Shown here in pieces: positions 1 to 6,614 of a stretch of DNA of 14,389 nt. The notes beneath the pieces are model-generated. The model ran no database searches. It was not told the origin of the DNA and saw only the letters and a program-made list of their open reading frames with translations. How positions within the stretch are numbered: the stretch's first letter is position 1; every line of letters begins with the position of its first letter. Position numbers and translations under genes: made by a program. The stretch is from JAKAKT01 sp041305385 (lineage in GTDB: Archaea > Micrarchaeota > Micrarchaeia > Burarchaeales > JAKAKT01), in contig JBFYLO010000023.1 in assembly GCA_041305385.1 (NCBI GenBank), forward strand, positions 1 through 14,389, written 5' to 3'.

Positions 1-144
1 GGCAAAACCCAACCAACGAACTCGCGGGCGGCACGGTGCTCGCTTCAACGAGAGCGAGGCCGTTCGTTCCCCGGCTCCCGAGCAACTCGAGTGTCGAGTT
101 ATTTTGGCGGTTTGCTATAACTGGCTGTTTCTGACAAAGAGGCT
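1..144. other. GC-rich leading segment with inverted repeats, unassigned
   Basis: No gene can be supported here. All three forward frames stay open from base 1 to stops at about 118-146, so a truncated C-terminus of a gene to the left cannot be assigned to any frame. Several inverted repeats are visible: AACGAAC (15-21) with GTTCGTT (62-68), enclosing CTCGCT (39-44) with AGCGAG (53-58), then a perfect 7-bp hairpin AACTCGA/TCGAGTT (84-90/94-100) followed by ATTTT. This could be the 3' end of a structured RNA, or the terminator of an upstream gene; I do not recognise an RNA family. Confidence 0.35.
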
Positions 145-612
145 CTAGACTTCCGCGAGAATCGCCGTGTACTCACTTCCATATGCCCTGCCGCATTCTC
201 CGCAGAGATTATAAAAAAAGTAGGCTTTTTTCACGGTCCTGCCCTTTTTCCTGACGAATTCCTCCATTTTCTCCATCAGCTTGGAGGTATCCTTGCAAGT
301 GCCTTCGAAAACCTTTGCCATGAACCTGCCGGAGAACTTCACGACTTCGGCTTCCGGAACCTCCCGGCTTACAGACACGTAAACCTCCGAAGTCCAGAGG
401 GCAGTGTCCGAAGAGAGCATGATGATCTCCGGGGGAAGGGCCCTGGCGCTCTTGACCTTTGTTATTGTGTTGCTGAAATCAGGAGGGCATTTAAAAAAAT
501 TCGAGACCGTCTCTTTCAAGAAGAGCTTGTTTCTCCAGGTGAACTCCTTTCCATCCCATTTGCTAGGGTCGAAACTAGGGCAGCAGAACCCATGAAAATT
601 GCTCTTGGCCAT
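145..612 (-). CDS. Conserved hypothetical protein, CxxC-containing (family often labelled 'hydrolase')
   Basis: 155-residue soluble protein with no signal peptide or membrane segment. It resembles, from memory, a bacterial family of about 150 residues that databases often label 'hydrolase' without biochemical support. Shared features are a Cys/Pro/Phe and Trp-Asp opening (C10, C11, P12, F14, W19, D20), a W-x-N/D-K-L-F segment near 26-31, a central strand region with LWTSEVYVSV near 72-81, and a C-terminal CGECGRAYG segment (C137, C140). The ATG at 610-612 is preceded by a GGGAGA ribosome-binding site (616-621 on the plus strand) and a TATA-like box at 644-650. It is transcribed divergently from the ThiN-AIRS gene. 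The CxxC pair could bind metal or be redox active; no function is proposed. The gene looks more bacterial than its archaeal neighbours, which hints at horizontal transfer. Confidence 0.75.
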   Translation of the reverse strand: MAKSNFHGFCCPSFDPSKWDGKEFTWRNKLFLKETVSNFFKCPPDFSNTITKVKSARALPPEIIMLSSDTALWTSEVYVSVSREVPEAEVVKFSGRFMAKVFEGTCKDTSKLMEKMEEFVRKKGRTVKKAYFFYNLCGECGRAYGSEYTAILAEV

Positions 613-643
613 GAATCTCCCGCAAGCATATGGAGTTTCCCTA

Positions 644-650
644 CTATAAA
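644..650 (-). promoter_or_regulatory. TATA-like box for the 145-612 gene
   Basis: On the minus strand this reads TTTATAG, 32-38 nt upstream of the ATG at 612. That predicts a transcript with a short leader that still contains the GGGAGA site. It lies just outside the left direct repeat of the structured element. Confidence 0.5.
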
Positions 651-655
651 GCTAA

Positions 656-818
656 CGGTCCAACGGGTTCTGTAGAAAACCTAGGGGCAGCAGCGCACCG
701 CGGCAGGCGGCAGCCGGATGCCGCCTGGTCGGCTCCCGGGAGCCGACCTGCCTGCCCGGGCAGGCAGCCGCATGTTGGGGGCGCTGCTGCCGGGCATTTC
801 TACAGGGCCGGTCCAACG
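656..818. mobile_element. MITE-like structured element with 10-bp flanking direct repeats
   Basis: A perfect 10-bp direct repeat CGGTCCAACG occurs at 656-665 and 809-818. Between the copies lies a 143-bp unit whose ends are inverted. The left end from 666 reads GGTTCTGTAGAAA, and the right end read backwards from 808 gives GCCCTGTAGAAA. Further in, GGCAGCAGCGC (686-696) pairs with 781-791. The interior holds a 9-bp hairpin (704-712 with 719-727), two perfect 20-bp palindromes (728-747 and 748-767), and a closing GCGGC/GCCGC pair (700-704 with 767-771), so a transcript or single strand would fold as a multi-branched, cloverleaf-like structure. There is no long ORF. Terminal inverted repeats abutting a target-site-like duplication suggest a non-autonomous transposable element. 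A structured RNA or protein-binding site are alternatives. Confidence 0.6.
728..767. repeat. Two adjacent perfect 20-bp palindromes
   Basis: Positions 728-747 and 748-767 are each perfect palindromes centred on CCCGGG and abut without a gap. They form the two distal arms of the branched structure at 656-818. Confidence 0.85.
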
Positions 819-823
819 CTAAT

Positions 824-833
824 GTTTTATTAG
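824..833 (+). promoter_or_regulatory. TATA-like box for the ThiN-AIRS gene
   Basis: GTTTTATTAG lies 31-40 nt upstream of the ATG at 864, the usual archaeal distance for a short leader that includes the GGTGAT site at 855-860. The structured element at 656-818 therefore ends upstream of the predicted transcript and would not be part of its leader. Confidence 0.45.
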
Positions 834-863
834 TGACTGTAAAATCTCCCTAGTGGTGATGGG

Positions 864-2495
864 ATGTCCGAAGAAGAGGCGGATATGCTCCGGCAAATGC
901 AGTCTGCAATCTCAATTCTCGAGAATTGCCCCGGGTTCGCGAAGATGATTCCGGAAGTGAGGTCAAACATCTCCTACGCCAAGATTGGCGCGAAGAATCC
1001 CAAGGATGTTCTCGCAGTAGATGGAAGAATAACAATAGCTGGCGGCTTGCCAAAAGCTTCCGGGAAACCCGCATGGGGCGCCTCGAGCCACACCGCCCGC
1101 CTTCTCATCGAACTCCAAAAACGAGACCCCTCGGTGAGATGCCTGATGAATTTCGCCAACGACAATGGGATTTCCCGCTGGCTCGCTTCTTACTGCAAGA
1201 AGAAGAACTGGGTCCTTGCCCCCATTGACCGGGTTCTCGAGCCAAAGGACGCGAGCGAGCCCGAGGGAGGCTCTGCCCCGTGGAAAGCCAGCGAGGCGTT
1301 CAGAATTTCTCGCGGAAGAACTCCCAAAGCGATGTATGAGATGCCTGCAAATGGAAAAGAGCCCCTGAGCTATCTTGCCGGCCCGGACCCGGTTGCAGTT
1401 GCCCGGGAGATGTGCGGGCTAGCTGAGAGTTTTACCGGGATTCCAACTCCAAAAAAAACAGCACCCTCAACTGAGATGCCCTCCATGGGAAAGGTCTCGC
1501 CCGAAATTTTCAACTCCATAATCCTCCCCAACTTGGGAGCGCCCTCAAAAAGCATAATCGTTCCCCCGCAGCACGGAGTTGACTGCGGGGTCGTGAAGCT
1601 CGGCGGAAAATACCTCATTTTTGAAGCCGACCCGGTTTACATCGCAAAGGAGCTCGGGATGAAACAGGCTGCCTGGTTCGCGGTCCACGTACTCGCAAGC
1701 GATGTTGCGGTGATGGGAGCCAAGCCGGCTTATTTATGCATCGACCTCAACCTGCCCCTTGAGACAACTGTTCCCGAGTTCAGCGACATGTGGAAGACGA
1801 TAAGCTCGGAATGCAGGAAGCTCGGCATAAGCATAGTCGCAGGCCACACTGCAAAATATCCGGGTTGCAATTTCCCGATGGTGGGGGGGGCAACGATGGT
1901 TGGGGTCGCTGACAGGTACATAACCCCGAAAATGGCCAGGCCGGGGGACTCAATAATAATAACTAAAGGCGCAGCCATCGAGGCATCGGGCCTTCTCGCG
2001 TCATTCTTCTACGACAAAGTGAAGGAGAGGATAGGGAAAGGGATGGCGGACAAGGCGAGGGCGCTCACGTGGAAGATGAGCGTTGTTGAGGACGCGCTGA
2101 CAGCTTTCAAAACAGGCGGAGTGAATGCGATGCACGATGCGACAGAATGCGGGGTTTACGGGGCATTATTCGAGATTGCCAAGGCGAGCGGAGTCGGGAT
2201 GGAGATAGAGAAGGGGAAAATACCCCTGCTCCCCGAGGCAAAGGCAATCTGCGGGCTCTTCAAAATCGACCCGTATATCTCCATAAGCGAGGGGACTCTT
2301 CTAATTTCGGCAAGAAAGGAAAAAGTCCCCGGGATCCTCCGCGCGCTAAAAAAGAAGAAAATAGTCTGCGCGGAGATTGGGAGGGTCACAAGGAAAAAGG
2401 AAATCCTTCTCAGCGAGAACGGGGTGAAAAGAAAGCTCATCCACCCGAGGGTCGACCCCTTCTGGGCTGCGTGCTCTGGAGAGGCTCTCAAATGA
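864..2495 (+). CDS. ThiN-domain / AIR-synthase-related (HypE/ThiL-type) fusion protein
   Basis: 543-residue soluble protein with two domains. Residues about 5-195 match ThiN, the archaeal thiamine-phosphate synthase domain that joins HMP-PP and thiazole phosphate: GRI at 54-56, WGASSHTAR at 71-79, an N-rich NFAND at 96-100, IDRVLEP at 121-127 and GKEP at 164-167. Residues about 209-540 match the AIR synthase superfamily (PurM, HypE, SelD, ThiL): GVDCG at 238-242, FEADP near 253-257, ASDVAVMGAKP at 278-288, GHT at 327-329, VGGATMVGV at 340-348, and HDATECG at 424-430 in place of the usual D-x-T-x-G-G. ThiL, the thiamine-phosphate kinase, belongs to this superfamily, so the fusion could carry two consecutive thiamine steps; the C-terminal half looks closer to archaeal HypE-like proteins, so this is inference. 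The ATG at 864 follows GGTGAT at 855-860. Confidence 0.8.
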   Translation: MSEEEADMLRQMQSAISILENCPGFAKMIPEVRSNISYAKIGAKNPKDVLAVDGRITIAGGLPKASGKPAWGASSHTARLLIELQKRDPSVRCLMNFANDNGISRWLASYCKKKNWVLAPIDRVLEPKDASEPEGGSAPWKASEAFRISRGRTPKAMYEMPANGKEPLSYLAGPDPVAVAREMCGLAESFTGIPTPKKTAPSTEMPSMGKVSPEIFNSIILPNLGAPSKSIIVPPQHGVDCGVVKLGGKYLIFEADPVYIAKELGMKQAAWFAVHVLASDVAVMGAKPAYLCIDLNLPLETTVPEFSDMWKTISSECRKLGISIVAGHTAKYPGCNFPMVGGATMVGVADRYITPKMARPGDSIIITKGAAIEASGLLASFFYDKVKERIGKGMADKARALTWKMSVVEDALTAFKTGGVNAMHDATECGVYGALFEIAKASGVGMEIEKGKIPLLPEAKAICGLFKIDPYISISEGTLLISARKEKVPGILRALKKKKIVCAEIGRVTRKKEILLSENGVKRKLIHPRVDPFWAACSGEALK

Positions 2496-2562
2496 ACCGA
2501 ATTTGGTGCCGAGGGCAGGAAGGCGGCTCCATTCGAAATAAACATCGCGAACCCTAGAAAAC

Positions 2563-2571
2563 GTTTTAAAT
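2563..2571 (+). promoter_or_regulatory. TATA-like box for the proteasome/exosome operon
   Basis: GTTTTAAAT lies about 60 nt upstream of the psmA ATG, in the 133-nt gap after the ThiN-AIRS gene. A T-run follows directly (2575-2580) and may also help end upstream transcription. Predicted leader about 30-40 nt, containing GAGGTG at 2618-2623 as the ribosome-binding site. Confidence 0.5.
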
Positions 2572-2628
2572 CTATTTTTTGAAAAGACTGTGCGTAAGCG
2601 AAGGGAATAGAAAAAAAGAGGTGTATCT

Positions 2629-3342
2629 ATGTATCCTGTTTCTTCGCAGGCATACGACCGAGCGATAACAGTATTCAGCCCTGATGGAAGGCTGTTCCAG
2701 GTAGAATATGCGAAAGAGGCTGTTCGAAGGGGAGCGACCACCATAGGCGTTGTTTGCGCCGACGGAGTGGTAATCGTTGCCCACAAGAACATTACCTCCA
2801 AGCTGCTCATGGCGGAGTCCATGAAGAAGATTTTCAAAATCGATGACCACATCGCAGCTACGGCCTCAGGCCTTGTTGCAGACGCCCGAAGGCTCATTGA
2901 CGCAGCGAGAATGGAATCGCAGAGGCACAGGCTCTCCTACAACGAGAGCATAACCGTCGAGATGATAGCCAAGGACCTCTGCGACCTCATGCAGGTTTAT
3001 ACCCAATACGGCGGAATCAGGCCATTCGGAGTCTCGCTCCTGATTGCAGGAGTGGATGACGAGCCGGTCCTCTATGAGGCCGAGCCGAGCGGGGCGCTCA
3101 CGGGCTACAAGGCCGACGCCATAGGCTCGGGAAAGAAGGAAGCCGAGGAATTCTTCGAGAAAGAATACAAGGAGGGAATGTCCGTCGAAGAGGGAATCGG
3201 GCTCGCTCTCAAGGCCATGAAGAAAACCACTGATACCAAGCTCAAGTCCGACAACGTGGACATCGCGGTCATAACCAAGAAGGACAAACAGCTCGTTCTT
3301 CTTTCCCCCGAGGAAACGGACGCGTACCTCGCAAAGGCATAA
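2629..3342 (+). CDS. psmA: Proteasome subunit alpha
   Basis: 237-residue alpha subunit of the 20S proteasome. Seven copies form each outer ring, which gates substrate entry and docks the PAN or Cdc48-type unfoldase. The alpha-type N-terminal signature spans residues 9-28 (YDRAITVFSPDG, then QVEYA). Lys66, in the KKIF segment, sits where the pocket lysine that binds the HbYX tails of activator ATPases is found in archaeal alpha subunits. RPFGVSLLIAG (131-141) is typical of the family, and the length is normal. No processed propeptide threonine is present, as expected for alpha rather than beta subunits. The ATG is preceded by GAGGTG with GGTG five nt before the start. It is the first gene of the operon, 17 nt upstream of sdo1. 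No beta subunit gene lies in the window. Confidence 0.96.
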   Translation: MYPVSSQAYDRAITVFSPDGRLFQVEYAKEAVRRGATTIGVVCADGVVIVAHKNITSKLLMAESMKKIFKIDDHIAATASGLVADARRLIDAARMESQRHRLSYNESITVEMIAKDLCDLMQVYTQYGGIRPFGVSLLIAGVDDEPVLYEAEPSGALTGYKADAIGSGKKEAEEFFEKEYKEGMSVEEGIGLALKAMKKTTDTKLKSDNVDIAVITKKDKQLVLLSPEETDAYLAKA

Positions 3343-3359
3343 GCCAGGGGGTCTGTCCT

Positions 3360-4052
3360 ATGGTAAGTCTCGACCACGCCATAATCGCCCGCCTTGAGTC
3401 TCACGGCGAGAGGTTCGAGCTTCTGGTCGATCCGAAACTGGGCTACGATTACAAGATAGGCAAGAAGCCCGACCTCACCAACGTCCTTGTTGCCGAGGAA
3501 GTGTTCAAGGACGCCAGGAAGGGGGAGCGCCACAAGAGCGACTTGCTGAAGAAAATCTTCGGGACCGAAGACATCAACGAGATTGCGAAGAAGATATTCA
3601 AGGACGGGGAAATCCAGCTGACCACCGAGCAGAGGAAGACAATGCTCGAGGAGAAGCACAAGAAGATTGTCGCGATTCTTGCCCGGGAATCGGTAGACCC
3701 GAGGACGGGCGCGCCGCATCCCCCGCAGAGGATTGAGAAGGCGATGGAGGAGGCCCGGGTCAAGGTGGACCCCTTCAAGGACGCCGAGGCGCAGATTGCC
3801 GACGTGATGAAGGAGCTCCGGATTCTCCTTCCGATGAAGTTTGAAAAGGTGAGAATTGCGGTGAGGCTTCCCGCAGAAGTCGCGGTGAGGGCCTACGGGA
3901 CAGTGAAGGAGTTTGGAATCCAGAAAGAGGAGTGGCAGAAGAACGGCGACCTGATTGCCGTCGTTGAAATGCCCGCGGGGATGCAGGCAGATTTCTTCGA
4001 CAGAATCGGCCGCGCAACTTCGGGAAGAGCAGAGACAAAGGTTTTGAAGTAA
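3360..4052 (+). CDS. sdo1: Ribosome maturation protein SBDS/Sdo1
   Basis: 230-residue archaeal orthologue of SBDS (yeast Sdo1), which in eukaryotes acts with EFL1 to release the anti-association factor eIF6/Tif6 from the 60S subunit; the archaeal role is probably large-subunit maturation. All three domains are present. The N-terminal FYSH domain (about 1-95) ends in the conserved GEIQLTTEQR (83-92). The helical middle domain (about 96-160) opens with DPRTGAPHPPQRIE (113-126). The C-terminal ferredoxin-like domain covers about 165-230. The length is standard. A GGGGGT site (3347-3352) precedes the ATG by seven nt. It lies between psmA and rrp4, as in many archaea. Confidence 0.95.
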   Translation: MVSLDHAIIARLESHGERFELLVDPKLGYDYKIGKKPDLTNVLVAEEVFKDARKGERHKSDLLKKIFGTEDINEIAKKIFKDGEIQLTTEQRKTMLEEKHKKIVAILARESVDPRTGAPHPPQRIEKAMEEARVKVDPFKDAEAQIADVMKELRILLPMKFEKVRIAVRLPAEVAVRAYGTVKEFGIQKEEWQKNGDLIAVVEMPAGMQADFFDRIGRATSGRAETKVLK

Positions 4053-4066
4053 CTGATGGTGATTGA

Positions 4067-4678
4067 ATGAAGATTGTTGTTCCAGGAGAGCTCCTCGCGG
4101 ACAAGCCGGTGAGGATGCAGGACGCCTATGTTGAGGGCGGAAAGACATACTCCGAGGTAGTCGGGCTTTTCCACGATACCGAGATGAAGCTCGTTGCCCT
4201 CGAGGGCGCATACCTGCCTTTGGACGAGGACTACCTGGTCGGGGTCGTGGAGGAAGTGAAGTTCGCAGGCTGCACAGTGGACATAAATTCCCCCTATTCG
4301 GCTTTTCTCTCCAACAAGGACACGCGCTTCCAGTTCGAGATGGGAGACATACTGTTCGCAAAGGTTAAGGGTGTCGACGAGGTGAAGAATGTCAATCTCT
4401 TCGACGCCAGGAAGCTCCAGGGGGGCGAGATAATCCAGATATCCCCTGTGAAAGTGCCGCGCGTGATTGGCAAGAAGAGCTCGATGCTCAACATGCTCAT
4501 CGACTACACGCGCAGCGAGATTTATGTTGGAAAGAACGGGAGGCTGTGGATAAAGGGAGGGGATTCCACCCTCGCAGCCCGCTCAATCCTCAAGATTGAG
4601 AAGGAGGCGCACATGACGGGCCTCACTGACAGGATGAAGGATTTCCTGGAAAAGGAAAGAAGTGAAAACAAGGTTTGA
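4067..4678 (+). CDS. rrp4: Exosome complex RNA-binding cap subunit Rrp4
   Basis: 203-residue S1/KH protein that sits on the Rrp41-Rrp42 hexamer, recruits RNA and directs it to the central pore. The N-terminal domain covers about 1-52, the S1 beta-barrel about 55-115 and the KH domain from about 120, with VIGKKSSM at 133-140 and a GxNG motif (GKNG, 155-158) that is diagnostic of Rrp4 rather than Csl4. The length is slightly under many archaeal Rrp4 proteins but no domain is missing. GGTGAT (4058-4063) ends three nt before the ATG. The gene starts 14 nt after sdo1 and ends 10 nt before the preferred start of rrp41. Confidence 0.95.
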   Translation: MKIVVPGELLADKPVRMQDAYVEGGKTYSEVVGLFHDTEMKLVALEGAYLPLDEDYLVGVVEEVKFAGCTVDINSPYSAFLSNKDTRFQFEMGDILFAKVKGVDEVKNVNLFDARKLQGGEIIQISPVKVPRVIGKKSSMLNMLIDYTRSEIYVGKNGRLWIKGGDSTLAARSILKIEKEAHMTGLTDRMKDFLEKERSENKV

Positions 4679-4688
4679 TGGTGATTTT

Positions 4689-5444
4689 ATGGGTGGAGGA
4701 AGCGACAAGCCGGCCCTAATCGTCGACGGAAAGAGGCTCGACGGCAGGGCGTTGAATGAGTTAAGGCCAATCAAGATAAAGGCCAGCGTGTTGCACAGGG
4801 CCAACGGCTCTTGCTACATAGAGTGGGGCGGGAACAAGATACTCGCAGCAGTATACGGGCCCCGGGAGTGCATCCCTAGGCACAAGATAGACCCCTACAC
4901 TGCGGTCATAAACTGCAGGTACAGGATGTCCCCGTTCGCCTCGCTTGAGGAGCACAGCAAGGCGGGGCCTTCAAGGAGGTCAACCGAGCTCTCGAAAGTG
5001 ATCCGCGAGGTGTTCGAGAACGTGGTCATAGGTTCGAAATACCCAAAGACTTCCATCGACATCTCGATGGAGGTGCTCCAGGCGGACGGCGGCACAAGGT
5101 GCGCAGCCATAACCGCAGCGTCGGTCGCACTCGCAGACGCAGGCATACCGATGAAGGACCTCGTGTGCGCAGTGGCGGTCGGGAAAATCGAGGGGCAGCT
5201 GGCCATAGACTTCGCAAAACTCGAGGACAACTTCGGGAATGCGGACATTCCGATAGCGATTTCCTCGCGGAACAAGGAGGTTCTCCTGCTCCAGATGGAT
5301 GGTTTGATGACAAAGGACGAGATGTCGCAGGCAATCGACATGGCCCTCGCAGCATCCGAGGGCGTCCATGCGCTCCAGGTGGAGGCGCTCAAGGACGTCT
5401 ATGCGCGGAAGGCCAGCGACAAGCCGGATGAACAGGTGTCTTAA
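4689..5444 (+). CDS. rrp41: Exosome catalytic subunit Rrp41
   Basis: Catalytic RNase PH-like subunit of the exosome, which degrades RNA 3'-5' with phosphate or adds heteropolymeric tails with NDPs. The preferred ATG at 4689 gives 251 residues and follows GGTGAT (4680-4685) with the same three-nt spacing as rrp4 and rpl37ae. A GTG at 4662 is in frame but would overlap rrp4 and lacks such a site. Visible motifs are RLDGR (16-20), GGNKILAAVYGPRE (47-60) and RRSTELS near 96-102 in the RNA/phosphate-binding area, QADGGTRCA (131-139), and IDFAKLEDNFGNADIPIA (173-190). D180 and D186 are spaced like the catalytic aspartates D486 and D492 of bacterial PNPase, so the active site looks intact. Confidence 0.96.
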   Translation: MGGGSDKPALIVDGKRLDGRALNELRPIKIKASVLHRANGSCYIEWGGNKILAAVYGPRECIPRHKIDPYTAVINCRYRMSPFASLEEHSKAGPSRRSTELSKVIREVFENVVIGSKYPKTSIDISMEVLQADGGTRCAAITAASVALADAGIPMKDLVCAVAVGKIEGQLAIDFAKLEDNFGNADIPIAISSRNKEVLLLQMDGLMTKDEMSQAIDMALAASEGVHALQVEALKDVYARKASDKPDEQVS

Positions 5445-5456
5445 GGGTGTGTTATT

Positions 5457-6224
5457 ATGGAAATACTCAACGAAATAAAGAAGGATTACGTCCGCGACCT
5501 CATGCAGAAGGGCAAGAGGGCGGACGACCGAAAACTTGATGAATACAGGAAGGTGGAGTTAGAGAAGAACCCGCTCACCTCTGCGGAGGGCTCGGCCATT
5601 GTCCGAATCGGGAACACGCAGGTGCTTGTGTCTGCGAAAATAGACGCAGTCGTGCCGTTCTCAGACAGGCCGACCGAGGGCGTCCTCGCGACCAACTGCG
5701 AGCTGCTGCCCCTGGCCTTTCCGACGTTCGAGTCAGGGCCGCCGAGCGAGGACTCAATCGAGCTCGCGAGGGTTGTCGACAGGGGGATAAGGAGCTCCGA
5801 GACTCTTGACCTCAACTCGATGTTCATCGAGGAGGGTAAGGTCTGGGGGGTTTACCTCGACATTTATGTTCTCGATTTTGACGGCAACTTTTTCGACGCA
5901 GCCACCCTCGCGGCGATGAGCTCGCTGCTGAGCGCAAGTTACCCGAAATACGAGGACGGCAAGGCCATACACGAGCCCACAAAACCCCTCGCCCCGAAGA
6001 GCAAGGTCGTTTCGTGCACCATTGCGAACATCCTCGGAAAGAAGGTCGTCGACCCGACATACGATGAGGAAGTGGCGATGGATACGCGCGTGACCATTGC
6101 GACTACGGATGAAAAGCTCTGTGCCATCCAGAAGGGCAAGAGCGGATCCCTTAAGAGAGACGAAATCATGGAACTGATAGACATGTCGTTTGAGAAAGGA
6201 GCCCAGCTCAGGGCTTTGCTTTGA
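5457..6224 (+). CDS. rrp42: Exosome structural subunit Rrp42
   Basis: 255-residue RNase PH-fold partner of Rrp41. The two alternate in the hexameric ring, and Rrp42 is catalytically inactive but contributes RNA-binding residues. Family features are RADDR (21-25), GSAIVRIGNTQVL (45-57), SDRPTEGVLATNCE (69-82), ARVVDRGIRSSE (104-115) and GVYLDIYVLDFDGN (131-144). The EDxxxxxD acidic signature seen in Rrp41 is not evident, as expected. GGTG (5446-5449) lies seven nt before the ATG. It starts 12 nt after rrp41 and ends 11 nt before the preferred start of rpl37ae. Confidence 0.95.
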   Translation: MEILNEIKKDYVRDLMQKGKRADDRKLDEYRKVELEKNPLTSAEGSAIVRIGNTQVLVSAKIDAVVPFSDRPTEGVLATNCELLPLAFPTFESGPPSEDSIELARVVDRGIRSSETLDLNSMFIEEGKVWGVYLDIYVLDFDGNFFDAATLAAMSSLLSASYPKYEDGKAIHEPTKPLAPKSKVVSCTIANILGKKVVDPTYDEEVAMDTRVTIATTDEKLCAIQKGKSGSLKRDEIMELIDMSFEKGAQLRALL

Positions 6225-6235
6225 ACGGTGATCAT

Positions 6236-6478
6236 ATGGTCAGCAAAGAGGTTAGGTGCGGTCCCGAGATGCGCAAGCGGGCGAACAAGATAAACAAGAT
6301 TAAGAGCTCGATGCACGAGTGCCACACCTGCGGAAAGAAGAAAGTGAAGAGGATAAGCAACGCCATATGGAAGTGCAAGTCCTGCGGCTCGGTTTTCGCC
6401 GGAGGCAGCTACTCCCTGGTGACCCCCACCGGCAGTGCCGGCAGGAGGATTGTCGAGGTAAAGACTTCGAAGGTGTAA
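6236..6478 (+). CDS. rpl37ae: Large ribosomal subunit protein eL43 (L37Ae)
   Basis: 80-residue zinc-binding ribosomal protein. Two CxxC pairs, C29/C32 and C47/C50, form the zinc ribbon, followed by the typical GGSYSLVTPTG segment. The ATG at 6236 is preferred because GGTGAT (6227-6232) ends three nt before it; a TTG five codons upstream overlaps the end of rrp42. Residues 1-27 are basic and bind rRNA. The N-terminus lacks the usual Arg-Tyr-Gly loop of many L37Ae proteins, reading CGPEMRKR instead. Its place after rrp42 is conserved across archaea. Confidence 0.93.
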   Translation: MVSKEVRCGPEMRKRANKINKIKSSMHECHTCGKKKVKRISNAIWKCKSCGSVFAGGSYSLVTPTGSAGRRIVEVKTSKV

Positions 6479-6482
6479 CCAC

Positions 6483-6614
6483 ATGTACCACTGTTGGAAA
6501 TGCAAAAAGGAAGTTAAGGAGCTCGACCCGGTTTTCGTGAGATGCCCCTACTGCGGTTGCCGCGTGCTTTTCAAGCAGAGGCAGCCCATAGCCCGCGACG
6601 TCAAGGCTGAATAG
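6483..6614 (+). CDS. rpoP: DNA-directed RNA polymerase subunit P (Rpo12)
   Basis: 43-residue protein too short for ordinary gene calling. It is the archaeal counterpart of eukaryotic RPB12/RPC10 and helps hold the Rpo3/Rpo11 platform of RNA polymerase. The zinc-binding cysteines are C4 and C7 (HCWKC) with C21 and C24 (RCPYCG), followed by RVLFKQR, the family's characteristic tail. AGGTGT (6471-6476), overlapping the end of rpl37ae, serves as the ribosome-binding site. The gap from rpl37ae is 4 nt. Its stop codon abuts the next start as TAGATG, so it is clearly translated within the operon. Confidence 0.95.
   Translation: MYHCWKCKKEVKELDPVFVRCPYCGCRVLFKQRQPIARDVKAE

Noticed and set aside
656..863. 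TPP riboswitch in front of the thiamine-related fusion gene
   Set aside because: The conserved CUGAGA and pyrophosphate-sensing segments are absent, and the likely promoter lies downstream of the structured element, so the element would not be in the mRNA leader.
2492..2557. 22-codon ORF overlapping the end of the ThiN-AIRS gene as ATGA
   Set aside because: No ribosome-binding site of the usual form, no recognisable product, and it ends within the psmA promoter region.
3105..4361. 418-residue minus-strand open frame
   Set aside because: Antisense shadow of psmA, sdo1 and rrp4, rich in Arg, Pro and Leu from reversed GC-rich codons.
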